DNA from: Leifsonia sp. AK011
Lineage (GTDB): Bacteria; Actinomycetota; Actinomycetes; Actinomycetales; Microbacteriaceae
DNA: 64,000 nucleotides
Assembly (NCBI RefSeq): GCF_013410945.1
Contig: NZ_JACCCH010000001.1
Location: 1,054,001-1,118,000, forward strand
Direction: 5' to 3'
The notes under the pieces are model-generated. The model did no database searches, was not told the DNA's origin, and worked only from the letters and a program-made list of their open reading frames with translations. This document shows, one piece after another, positions 36,155 through 43,629 of the stretch. The translations under genes were made by a program, and so were the position numbers. Within the stretch, counting starts at the first letter, position 1. Every line of letters starts with the position of its first letter.

Positions 36155-37742
36155 GACTTACAGGAATGCTGCGACGGCGTTCATCGCGGAGCTTCGCGAT
36201 ATTAAGCGACGCGGCGCCGAGGTCACGGTACGAGGCATGCCGACTCGGGAGTTGCTTGCCCGTACGGTATCGCTTGCGAGGCCAACTGAGCGCTGCATCA
36301 CGATTCCGGGGCGGCGCAACGATTGCGCTCTCGCGATCGCGGAAACGATGTGGGTGCTGCAGGGTCGCAATGACCTCGAATTCTTGAGCCGCTACGTGGA
36401 GCGGGCGCCTAACTACTCCGACGACGGAGGCAAGACATGGCGGGCGGCCTACGGTCCTCGCCTGCGCCGCTGGGGCGCCAGCTCGGGAGATTCAGTCGAT
36501 CAGATTCGCGAGGTGTACGACCTGCTGCGCCGCGATCCCTCGTCTCGCCGTGCAGTGATTGCGCTGTTCGACCCCGCACAGGACTTCATCGAGATCACCA
36601 ACGACGTTCCCTGCAACAACTGGTTGCACTTTCTAATTCGGGACGGTCGGCTCGACCTGAACATCGTCGTTCGGAGCAACGATGTGATTTGGGGCTTCTC
36701 GGGCATCAACACGTTCGAGTGGAGCGTGCTGCACGAGATGCTGGCGTTCTGGCTCGGCGTGGAGGTTGGAAAGGCAACCTTCTTTATCTCCTCGCTCCAC
36801 CTGTACACGGACCGTGATAAGCAGGCGATTCGTATTCTCGAGGGCGCCAATGGGAGCACCGGCTACGAGAAGGGCTGGTGCGAGACTCCGTTTCAGACTG
36901 CATGGGATGAGTTCGGAGCTCGGTTCGATGAATGGTTTGCGATTGAGGCTGAGATCGCCGCCGGCAAGTCGCCGCGCGATCGTATCGACCAGTTTCCCGA
37001 TCCGCTTCTTCGCCAGTTCCTCCAGATGCTCGAGCTCTATTGGGCCAAGAAGGCGGCCGCATCGGATGCTGATCTGCGGGTGATAATCGATCGGCTTGGG
37101 CACTCCGACCTGGCGTTTGCGGCGACGGAAGACGTCTTCCGCAACTCTGCCGATCTGCCGCGTATCGGGGGAGAGGCTACCGTCATCAACGGTGCCAAGC
37201 TTCGTGATGCGATCATCCGGTTGCATCGGGCGAAGGACGAGAGCTACAAGAATGCCTGGAAGAAGCGCGGTGAGCAGATGGGTATCGCGAGCAACATTGC
37301 GCGGAAAGTTGACCGGGTCGAGCACGTCGCGGCCGGCGCCGACCCTGGAGACGAGAGTCTTCTCGATACGGCGATCGACCTCTTCGTCTACTGCTTGAAG
37401 TATCAGACGTACTTGGCGGATCAGGACGGAGCGCTCGCGCCTGCGCTGGTTGGTGGAGGAGTCCCACCGTTCAGCGATGGACCTTCCGGGTTTGAAGTGG
37501 CGATCGGGCAGTTCGAGTTCTCGCTCGACGGGGAGGTTCCCTCGGTAGCTGCTGCTGCGATGAGGGTGGTTGATGGTCTCGCCCAACTCGAGGCTTACTA
37601 TCCAACCGCACTTCCGCACGATTGGTCCGCGCGAGTCCCGTTCGCGCAACAGCTCACTCGTTACGCATTGGATTTGCTTCTAGCTGTCATTGAGGTCGAA
37701 CCGTTCACGACGGCCGAGTTCATCGAGAGTCAAGGGCTCTAG
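36153..37742 (+). CDS. Thymidylate-synthase-type enzyme fused to a DUF1599/Nmad1-like domain
   Basis: 529 residues; ATG 36153 with GGAG upstream. Residues ~1-260 are a ThyA-type fold: DPSSRRAVIALFDP, catalytic Cys154 in NDVPCNNW, phosphate-binding RSND (174-177), Asn186 in GFSGIN and SLHLY (214-218). Enzymes of this fold methylate dUMP or hydroxymethylate dUMP/dCMP with methylene-tetrahydrofolate. The Asn at the base-recognition place suggests uracil, since dCMP hydroxymethylases have Asp there. A second domain (~375-440: SYKNAWKKRGEQ, IARKVDRV, DTAIDLFVYCLKYQ) resembles DUF1599 (nucleotide-modification-associated domain 1). It heads the island operon and ends 2 bp before the methyltransferase gene. 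A housekeeping ThyA would be ~265 residues, so this is specialised. Confidence 0.85.
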   Translation: MTYRNAATAFIAELRDIKRRGAEVTVRGMPTRELLARTVSLARPTERCITIPGRRNDCALAIAETMWVLQGRNDLEFLSRYVERAPNYSDDGGKTWRAAYGPRLRRWGASSGDSVDQIREVYDLLRRDPSSRRAVIALFDPAQDFIEITNDVPCNNWLHFLIRDGRLDLNIVVRSNDVIWGFSGINTFEWSVLHEMLAFWLGVEVGKATFFISSLHLYTDRDKQAIRILEGANGSTGYEKGWCETPFQTAWDEFGARFDEWFAIEAEIAAGKSPRDRIDQFPDPLLRQFLQMLELYWAKKAAASDADLRVIIDRLGHSDLAFAATEDVFRNSADLPRIGGEATVINGAKLRDAIIRLHRAKDESYKNAWKKRGEQMGIASNIARKVDRVEHVAAGADPGDESLLDTAIDLFVYCLKYQTYLADQDGALAPALVGGGVPPFSDGPSGFEVAIGQFEFSLDGEVPSVAAAAMRVVDGLAQLEAYYPTALPHDWSARVPFAQQLTRYALDLLLAVIEVEPFTTAEFIESQGL

Positions 37743-37744
37743 GT

Positions 37745-38683
37745 ATGCGAGACGAGGACTTCGCCAAGCTAGTCGAAGATGTCGAGGAGCAACTCGACCA
37801 TGGCGTGTTCGACTTCGGTCTCCTCGGGAATGGGGCGACGGTGCGTCGCGCTAAGCGCTGGTTCTCGTGGGCTGCGCCGCAGGCGATCGCGACGGTGTAC
37901 GGCGACGAGCCGCCGGGTGAGCGACCACTCGCATCGCTCGCTGTAGACCAGCCGCCAGTCTTGATAGTTGCAGTCGATGAGTCGAAAGAGCGCGTGCTCG
38001 AGCGCGCGCTTCCACACGTCGTTTACGCTCCAAAGGTCATCGTTGCCGGCTACGCGCACTACGACTTCCGCGACGATAGGTTCGAGGATCTGCATTCGCA
38101 GCTGTTGGTTCCTTCAATTGCCAACGGATACCCGAACACGCTAGTTCATCTCTACCAGTGCCTTGTGAATGCAGACAGGCTGGGACTCGAGGGCTCCATC
38201 GCCGAGTTCGGCGTTTTCAAGGGCGGTACCACAATGTTCCTGGCGAGGCTTGCCGCCGAACTCGGCAGGGAGTGGCCACTCATCGGGTTCGACACCTTCG
38301 GCGGCTTCCCGTCCAAGCGGAGCGCGCTCGACATGTATCACCACCCGGGTGCTGAGTTCCGTGACTTCGCGGCGGTCGAACGCTATCTGTCGGCGGTAAA
38401 CGTCGAGCTCGTTAAGGGTGACATCGTTGAGACGGCGAACCGACTGACCGGCACGCCGCTAGTCCTGACCTTCATCGACACCGACAACTTCTCGTCGGCA
38501 CAAGCGGCGGTGGCCGTCGTGGCTGAGGAAACTGTCGTGGGTGGCGCAATAGTGTTTGACCATTACACAGGAGTGGACCGATTTCGGTACACGCTTGGAG
38601 AGCGTATGGCCGCACGGCCTCTCGTGGAGGACGTGCGGTACTTCAATCTCCACGCGACTGGCGTATTCTTGAGACAGAAGTAA
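37745..38683 (+). CDS. TylF/MycF-type SAM-dependent methyltransferase
   Basis: 312 residues. The C-terminal ~190 residues fit the TylF family: SAM loop IAEFGVFKGGTTMFLARL, GFDTFGGFP, a metal-site region with DMYHHPG and TFIDTDNFSSAQ, and VFDHYTG. Known members methylate sugar or related hydroxyls in natural products with Mg2+. The N-terminal ~125 residues form an extra Rossmann-like domain (FGLLGNGATVRRAKRW...PVLIVAVD...VIVAGYAHYDF). Position between a thymidylate-synthase-type gene and a base-hypermodification-family gene suggests methylation of a nucleotide-derived product; the true substrate is unknown. Confidence 0.82.
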   Translation: MRDEDFAKLVEDVEEQLDHGVFDFGLLGNGATVRRAKRWFSWAAPQAIATVYGDEPPGERPLASLAVDQPPVLIVAVDESKERVLERALPHVVYAPKVIVAGYAHYDFRDDRFEDLHSQLLVPSIANGYPNTLVHLYQCLVNADRLGLEGSIAEFGVFKGGTTMFLARLAAELGREWPLIGFDTFGGFPSKRSALDMYHHPGAEFRDFAAVERYLSAVNVELVKGDIVETANRLTGTPLVLTFIDTDNFSSAQAAVAVVAEETVVGGAIVFDHYTGVDRFRYTLGERMAARPLVEDVRYFNLHATGVFLRQK

Positions 38684-38700
38684 ACGGAGAAATATTCAGA

Positions 38701-39714
38701 ATGAAGGCACCCGTCCCGCGGCCCGGCGTCTACGAGTTGTACTGGAAGTTCGCCGCGGAGCGACAAAAAGCCTTCGAGTCTCGGCTGGCAGGCCATCCTT
38801 GGCCCTGGTCGCAGGACCGAATCCTGCAAGAGTTCAAGTTTTGCAACGTCTTTCGCGCGGCGGATCGCGTCAGTCAATACATGATTCGTGACGTCGCCTA
38901 TCGCGACGACGACTCAACGCCGGCTGATCGGATGTTCCAGATTGTCGCGTTCAGGACGTTCAGCAATATCCGTACCTGGGACGAAGTGACTCGATTCCTA
39001 GGGCGCTCTCCTCGAATCGATCACCTCCAGAGTGATCGATTCGAGGAGGCGCTCAACGCGGCCAAGGACCTCTACGGCGGCTTGTACACCGGAGCGTTCA
39101 TTCTGTGCGCCACGAATGCATATGGTCGCTCGTTCAAGCACCTCAATCACGTCGAGCTGTTCCGTGACATGTTCGTGCGGTCAGGGCTCGCCGAAAACAT
39201 TCTGGCCGCGAAGTCGCTCCGCGAGGTCTACGACCTGCTGCATACGTTTCCGCTGATGGGCGACTTCATGTCGTACCAAACGGCCATCGACCTCAACTAC
39301 TCCGCGCACATCAACTTCTCCGAGGACGACTTCACGCAGCCAGGCCCCGGCGCCATTCGCGGCATCAAGAAGGTCTTCTTGGACCTGGGCGGTCTCACGC
39401 CGCAAGAGGTCATCATGTGGATGGTCGACAACCAGGAGCGAGAGTTTGAGCGCCTGGGCTTTGAGTTCAACGGACTCTGGGGGCGTCGACTCCATGCCAT
39501 CGACGCACAGGGGCTCTTCTGCGAGACCGACAAGTACTGCAGAGAAGCGGTGCCCGAGCTCGCGAGCGCACGGTCGCGCATCAAGGCACGCTTCGAGTCG
39601 TCGCCGACCCCCATGCAGCTGTTCTTCCCACCGAAGTGGGGGATCAACCATCGACTCCCGCAGGGGGAGGTTCTTGGTCAGCCTCGGCGCAGCGTTCTAG
39701 AACCGATGTTTTAA
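38701..39714 (+). CDS. 5-hmdU kinase/thymine-hypermodification helical-family protein
   Basis: 337 residues. The opening (YELYWKFAAERQKAF, LAGHPWPWSQDRILQEFKF, CNVFRAADRVSQYMI) and the end (GLWGRRLHAIDAQGLFCETD, KYCR) are the conserved blocks of the family annotated as 5-hydroxymethyl-dU DNA kinase helical domain or putative DNA-base hypermodification protein, which includes the alpha-glutamyl/putrescinyl-thymine pyrophosphorylase clades of phages. In those systems 5-hydroxymethyl-dU in DNA is activated and then replaced by an amino acid or amine. No P-loop kinase domain is fused here, so it may be of the pyrophosphorylase type. GGAGAA ribosome site 9 bases upstream. Confidence 0.82.
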   Translation: MKAPVPRPGVYELYWKFAAERQKAFESRLAGHPWPWSQDRILQEFKFCNVFRAADRVSQYMIRDVAYRDDDSTPADRMFQIVAFRTFSNIRTWDEVTRFLGRSPRIDHLQSDRFEEALNAAKDLYGGLYTGAFILCATNAYGRSFKHLNHVELFRDMFVRSGLAENILAAKSLREVYDLLHTFPLMGDFMSYQTAIDLNYSAHINFSEDDFTQPGPGAIRGIKKVFLDLGGLTPQEVIMWMVDNQEREFERLGFEFNGLWGRRLHAIDAQGLFCETDKYCREAVPELASARSRIKARFESSPTPMQLFFPPKWGINHRLPQGEVLGQPRRSVLEPMF

Positions 39715-39737
39715 CAGCATTCTCTAAGTTTGTTTTC

Positions 39738-39773
39738 TTGACTCCGAACGTCGGAATATCCGACAATCAGAGT
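39738..39773 (+). promoter_or_regulatory. Internal promoter with palindromic operator; predicts leaderless mRNA
   Basis: TTGACT (39738-39743) and GACAAT (39762-39767), 18-bp spacer, put the start point at or within 1-2 nt of ATG 39774; there is no Shine-Dalgarno. The perfect palindrome GTCGGA-ATA-TCCGAC (39750-39764) fills the spacer and touches the -10. A repressor there, perhaps the island's own XRE protein, could control the carrier-protein-to-protease half of the operon. Confidence 0.6.
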
Positions 39774-40175
39774 ATGGCACAGCAAATCAAAATGAGCGCT
39801 ACTGCAATAGAGCTCGAGTTTGAAGAGGCAGCTCCCGATGCCTCACACGGTGGCGCACCAGTCGTCGACCGCTTCGGCATGCCGCTTACCCCAAATGCTG
39901 CACGCATGATGCCCGTCGCTACCCTCCAGGCCGCTATGAGTAAGGCCCTCGCCCATCTCAAGCGCACGACACCTGCAGAGTTGCTCAAAGGGGGGGCTGG
40001 ATCCGCCGACGGAACGTCGGCCCTCGACTCGATCGAGGTGATCTGGCTCCTCGCGAAGATGAAGCGCGCCTTCGGCCACTCCGTGTTGGATCTCTCCAAC
40101 GTCCCACGCAGCCAGTGGTCCACGCTCGGAGCCGTCAGCGCTCTCGTCCACGACGCCATTGCGGAGATGCCATGA
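39774..40175 (+). CDS. Acyl-carrier-like protein
   Basis: 133 residues. The last ~75 residues match a carrier protein: Ser of GTSALDSIEVIWLLAKMKRA is the expected phosphopantetheine site, followed by AFGHSVLDLS and a terminal helix. The first ~60 residues are an unusual extension. The ATG overlaps no ribosome site, fitting leaderless translation. The stop overlaps the next ATG by 4 bp. An AcpS-type transferase two genes later would activate it. It may carry an acyl or aminoacyl group to the modified nucleotide; that is inference. Confidence 0.8.
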   Translation: MAQQIKMSATAIELEFEEAAPDASHGGAPVVDRFGMPLTPNAARMMPVATLQAAMSKALAHLKRTTPAELLKGGAGSADGTSALDSIEVIWLLAKMKRAFGHSVLDLSNVPRSQWSTLGAVSALVHDAIAEMP

Positions 40176-41056
40176 GTACGTTCATCCAACCGCATGAAAC
40201 CATAAGCGACGCGTGGATCGCACTTCTCGATGTCGTACAGGCCGACGCGAGCGGGACCTTGACGAACGTGATGGTCACCGTGGCCGACCCGCTCTCTGCC
40301 GACGATGCCCAGGTTCGTGCGAGCGTCGACGACACCCTCGTCGGCAAAGGGCGTTGGGGAGTTGGAACTGTCGCAAGCACCATCTTTCCCGAGGCGCTTT
40401 ACACGCCGCCGAGCTTCTCTTGGAGCCCCGACCTGCCGCCCGAAAAGGCGCGCGAACTGGACGAGGCCGCCAAGTCTCTCTATACCGAGTACATCGAGAT
40501 GCTGCCGGAGCTCAAGATGTTCCGCGACAACCGTCAAGGTACCTACTTCTCGCGGATGGTTACCTTTCCTGGGAAGGAGTCGGGTGGAGTGAATCAGCTG
40601 GCGGATCGAATCCATTACCTGCGAAAGGCGCGCCTAGCTGGTCAGCGGACGCACAACGCGGATGACATGACAGTCTCCGGAGACGGGGAGATCGATCAGG
40701 ACGAGAACCTTGCCTTCGGGTTGCAGGAGTATGCGTCGACCGACCGCCGGCAAATCAGTTTCCCCTGTCTCGTACACATCGACTTCACGCTCGTCAACGG
40801 GATGCTCTCCCTCACGGCGATTTATCGCCATTGGTATCTCGTTACTCGCGGCTACGGAAACCTCGTGGGCTTGGCGAGGCTCCTCGCCTTCGTGGCGCAG
40901 CAGACGGGTTCCGAGGTCGGCGAGCTGGTGGTGATTGCGGGTTACGCAAACGCGGAGCGGAAGACCTACGGAGGCAAGCGCGGCATCGATAGTCTTCTCG
41001 CGAAGGCTCGACTCGCATCTCAGCCTTCGGTGGCGGCTGCGACGGTCGCGTCCTAA
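40172..41056 (+). CDS. Divergent thymidylate-synthase-superfamily protein
   Basis: 294 residues. The C-terminal half keeps the thymidylate synthase pattern: Cys199 in ISFPCLVHIDFTL, a strand pair with Arg219, Asn230 in RGYGNLVGLARLLAFVAQQ and GSEVGELVVIAGYAN. The RS-D phosphate motif is altered (RHWY) and the HxY motif is lost, so the substrate probably differs from dUMP. It is encoded between the carrier protein (ATGA overlap) and the phosphopantetheinyl transferase (TAATG overlap), so it may act on a carrier-bound group or a different nucleotide. Could also be a non-catalytic partner of the first TS-type protein. Call rests on motif spacing only. Confidence 0.65.
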   Translation: MSTFIQPHETISDAWIALLDVVQADASGTLTNVMVTVADPLSADDAQVRASVDDTLVGKGRWGVGTVASTIFPEALYTPPSFSWSPDLPPEKARELDEAAKSLYTEYIEMLPELKMFRDNRQGTYFSRMVTFPGKESGGVNQLADRIHYLRKARLAGQRTHNADDMTVSGDGEIDQDENLAFGLQEYASTDRRQISFPCLVHIDFTLVNGMLSLTAIYRHWYLVTRGYGNLVGLARLLAFVAQQTGSEVGELVVIAGYANAERKTYGGKRGIDSLLAKARLASQPSVAAATVAS

Positions 41057-41430
41057 TGGGCAAGACTGCAGTTGGCGTCGATCTAGTCGATGTGCGGCGC
41101 CTCGCTCTGATGATCGAGGATGCGGGCGGGGACTTCCTTGAAAGCGTATGGACGCTCGCTGAGCGGACTGCGTGCGGGGACGCCGCCGACCGTCTCGCGG
41201 CGAGGTGGGCTGCGAAAGAAGCCACGATGAAGGCACTCGGCGTGGGCATCGGCACCGTCGATCCAATCGACATAGAGGTACGGGTGGACGACCGAGGGGC
41301 GCCCTCTGTCTTCCTGTCGCGCAGTGCACAGGCAAGAGCGGCAGAATTGAACGTTGAGAGTTGGTCTGTGTCGATGAGCCATGAAGGTGGCATGGCGCTG
41401 GCTGTCGCCGTTGCAACGCTTGGAGATTGA
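41056..41430 (+). CDS. AcpS-type 4'-phosphopantetheinyl transferase
   Basis: 124 residues, the length of holo-ACP synthases. Motifs: GVDLVDVRRLALMI with the metal-binding Asp, and WAAKEATMKALGVG with the second metal ligand Glu and catalytic Lys; the end (SMSHEGGMALAVAVA) is typical. It transfers phosphopantetheine from CoA to the serine of a carrier protein. Being encoded in one overlapping block with the carrier protein, it is probably dedicated to it and not the housekeeping AcpS. Confidence 0.92.
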   Translation: MGKTAVGVDLVDVRRLALMIEDAGGDFLESVWTLAERTACGDAADRLAARWAAKEATMKALGVGIGTVDPIDIEVRVDDRGAPSVFLSRSAQARAAELNVESWSVSMSHEGGMALAVAVATLGD

Positions 41431-41431
41431 A

Positions 41432-41800
41432 ATGCCTCAGGACGCCGAACCTATCGAGAACCAGATCGTTGCAGGTCGGCTGAAAGCCGCGAGAGAGGCG
41501 GTCGGCTTCACTCAAGAAGAAGTCAGCGGCGCACTAGGTATTCCTAGAACGAGCGTGCACGCCTTTGAAGCCGGGAAACGCAGCGTGTCCGCTCTCGAAC
41601 TTCGAAGGTTGTCACGTTTGTACCGACGAAACATCGAGTGGTTGCTTGGAGAAGACGTGGAGCCAGTCGAGTCCGACAGCGCGCTCCATCGAGCGACAAG
41701 GGAGCTATCAGATGAAGATCGTCAGCAAGTAGTTCGGTTCGCCGAGTTTCTGGCAGCCGGCATGACGCGATCGCAATCGGCCGAGAAGTCGGGAGAGTAG
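41432..41800 (+). CDS. XRE-family transcriptional regulator
   Basis: 122 residues from ATG 41432 with GGAG upstream. A classic helix-turn-helix at residues ~11-65 (GRLKAAREAVGFTQEEVSGA, IPRTSVHAFEAGKRSVSA) and a helical tail. XRE proteins followed by ImmA/IrrE metallopeptidases form repressor/protease pairs, as in ImmR/ImmA and DdrO/IrrE: the protease cuts the repressor on a signal. The gene is 1 bp after the AcpS stop and 5 bp before the ImmA gene. Likely targets are the palindromes at 39750 and 36124, which is untested. Confidence 0.9.
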   Translation: MPQDAEPIENQIVAGRLKAAREAVGFTQEEVSGALGIPRTSVHAFEAGKRSVSALELRRLSRLYRRNIEWLLGEDVEPVESDSALHRATRELSDEDRQQVVRFAEFLAAGMTRSQSAEKSGE

Positions 41801-41805
41801 AAGCA

Positions 41806-42894
41806 GTGGGGATCGGTCGAGTTGCCGCTGCGCAGGCCGCAGCGGAAGCATTCGATGACTTTGGGTTTGACCCGAGTGAGCCGGTCGATCCTTTCCTTGC
41901 CATCAACAACCTGGGTCTCGAGCTTCTCTTCTGGGACCTGGGCGATCTGCTCGGCGTGATTGCTCCGGGCGCGCCGTCGGGCGTACTGATCAATCGTCTC
42001 CGCCCTGCATCTGTACAGCGGTTCACTGCCGCGCATGAAATCGGACACTGGTATCTAGATCAGGATCATCTGGCGCTAGATACAGAGGAGACCGTCGAAG
42101 GCCTGCCCAAGACCCAGCGGGAGCGGAACGCACAGACCTTCGCCTCACACTTCCTCATGCCGCTAGACCTCCTCCACCGCGTTGCCGAAGACCACGGCGT
42201 GACCAAAGGCAGCGCGATCAATCCGGTGACCGCATACTCCATGGCGCGGGATATGCACGTGAGCTACACCGCCGCAGTCCACCAGCTAGGCAATTGCCAC
42301 TTCATATCTGACGCCGAGCGCACAGCCCTTCTTCGAGTCTCGCCGCAGAGGTCAAAGATTGAACTCACGCACGGACGCAAGCCTTCGAATCCGAGGGGCG
42401 ATGTGTGGGTGATCGGGGAGCAGGACGATCTCGAGCAACTTGAGGTATTCAGAGGCGACGAGATTGTCTTTGAGCTAGCTGAGAATCCGAGCACCGGATA
42501 TCGCTGGATGCAGTCAGAACTTCTTGCGCACCTCCCGCCGCGGATGGCGCCTCTGCCGGTGGCCGGGGGATACCCTGACTGGGCAAGGCGCGCCAAGCGG
42601 CTTGTGCACGCCGTGGACGAGCCGATGCCTCGCGTGGCCGATGATTTCGATGGCAGTGTGGCAACGCCTGTGACCGTAGGTCAATCGGGCGTTCGTCGAA
42701 TTGGATTCAACGCGGCACATCCCGGGAGCTGGAAAGTCGAGCTCAAGCACGTTCGCCCGTTCGACCCGGAGAAGGTGCTTGCATCTCGCGTGTTGAATAC
42801 GCTCGTCCGTCCGCTGCCGGACGAGGAGGAGAGGCGTCGGCGGCTCGAGCAGTTCCGCCTGGAAGAGTTTGAGGAGAGCCTCGACGGTGCCTAG
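41806..42894 (+). CDS. ImmA/IrrE metallopeptidase fused to a chagasin-like (I42) cysteine-protease inhibitor
   Basis: 362 residues, GTG start. Residues ~1-165 are ImmA/IrrE: zinc motif HEIGH (77-81), third ligand Glu107 in ERNAQTFASHFLMP. Residues ~205-325 carry the chagasin/ICP loops: NPSTGYRW (226-233, loop NPTTGxxW), the central G-rich loop region, and the C-terminal HPGSWKVELKHVRPF (RPW-type loop). Chagasins block papain-family proteases by plugging the active site with these loops. The next gene, overlapping by 8 bp, encodes exactly such a protease. The protein may therefore sense a signal (ImmA), cut the XRE repressor, and hold the neighbouring protease inactive. A tail of charged residues follows. 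Confidence 0.85.
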   Translation: MGIGRVAAAQAAAEAFDDFGFDPSEPVDPFLAINNLGLELLFWDLGDLLGVIAPGAPSGVLINRLRPASVQRFTAAHEIGHWYLDQDHLALDTEETVEGLPKTQRERNAQTFASHFLMPLDLLHRVAEDHGVTKGSAINPVTAYSMARDMHVSYTAAVHQLGNCHFISDAERTALLRVSPQRSKIELTHGRKPSNPRGDVWVIGEQDDLEQLEVFRGDEIVFELAENPSTGYRWMQSELLAHLPPRMAPLPVAGGYPDWARRAKRLVHAVDEPMPRVADDFDGSVATPVTVGQSGVRRIGFNAAHPGSWKVELKHVRPFDPEKVLASRVLNTLVRPLPDEEERRRRLEQFRLEEFEESLDGA

Positions 42895-43561
42895 GGCGGA
42901 TATTGATCTCCGCGACTCATTGGGTCCCGACGTGCTCGATCAGGGTGACCGGCCAACTTGCGTCGCTTTTGCTGCATCAGGCTCGCACGAGTCGGCGCGG
43001 TCCAGTGGAGGAGCGCTCGTCGAGAACCTGGCGCCGGAAGCAGTCTGGGCACACGCCGTAACCGCAGGGGTGGCTACTGGGGACGGGATGCGCGTGAGTG
43101 ATGCCGACATCGCTCTTTCCGATGTTGGTCAGCCTTCGCTGTCGCGCTGGCCCTACGACGACTCTCTGGGCGATAACACTCAGCTCCCTCCGGCCGGAAG
43201 TTTGGTCGATCCGTGGTTTCGCGCCAGCCTTGAGCCGCTCCTGCTCCATTGGGACGGAGTCGAGGACGACCTCGAACAGTCGCTTGAGAACGGTCGATCC
43301 CCCCTACTCGTGATCGAAGTCACCGACGAGTTCTACTTCCCCGATACGGAGGGGGTAATTGATCTGCCTCTCTTGCCTATTCGCCAGGGGAGGGTCCACG
43401 CCGTGGTTTGCGCCGGTGCGGTCACTGCCCCAAACGGAATGAGGTACTTCCTGCTCAAGAACAGCTGGGGTCGGAACTGGGGCATCGACGGATTCGCCTG
43501 GATTCCGATGGACTACGTGCGATACCTCTCGTACCAAGCGGCCGTGGCGACTGTTCTTTGA
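42887..43561 (+). CDS. Cytoplasmic papain-like (C1A) cysteine protease
   Basis: 224 residues from GTG 42887 with GAGGAG upstream. The C1A triad is visible: Cys25 in LDQGDRPTCVAFAASGSHE, His171 in GRVHAVVCAGA, Asn192 in FLLKNSWGRNWGIDGFAWIP. There is no signal peptide, no propeptide and no transmembrane helix, so it would act in the cytoplasm, where an active papain is dangerous to the cell. The upstream gene encodes a chagasin-like inhibitor. The usual Gln of the oxyanion hole is present (DQG). It could be a host-killing effector released on infection, or a processing protease for the modification pathway. Confidence 0.87.
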   Translation: MPRADIDLRDSLGPDVLDQGDRPTCVAFAASGSHESARSSGGALVENLAPEAVWAHAVTAGVATGDGMRVSDADIALSDVGQPSLSRWPYDDSLGDNTQLPPAGSLVDPWFRASLEPLLLHWDGVEDDLEQSLENGRSPLLVIEVTDEFYFPDTEGVIDLPLLPIRQGRVHAVVCAGAVTAPNGMRYFLLKNSWGRNWGIDGFAWIPMDYVRYLSYQAAVATVL

Positions 43562-43629
43562 CCTACGAGCCCGCGGTAGCCTCGTTCCGATCCGGACGAC
43601 GAGCGCTTGTTGGGGATGAACACGACGCG

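Noticed and set aside
36153-37742. Housekeeping thymidylate synthase (thyA)
   Set aside because: Twice the usual length, altered catalytic neighbourhood and island context.
43562-43629. Possible attachment-site copy at the right end of the island
   Set aside because: I found no repeat of the tRNA-Arg 3' end here, so no att site is claimed.
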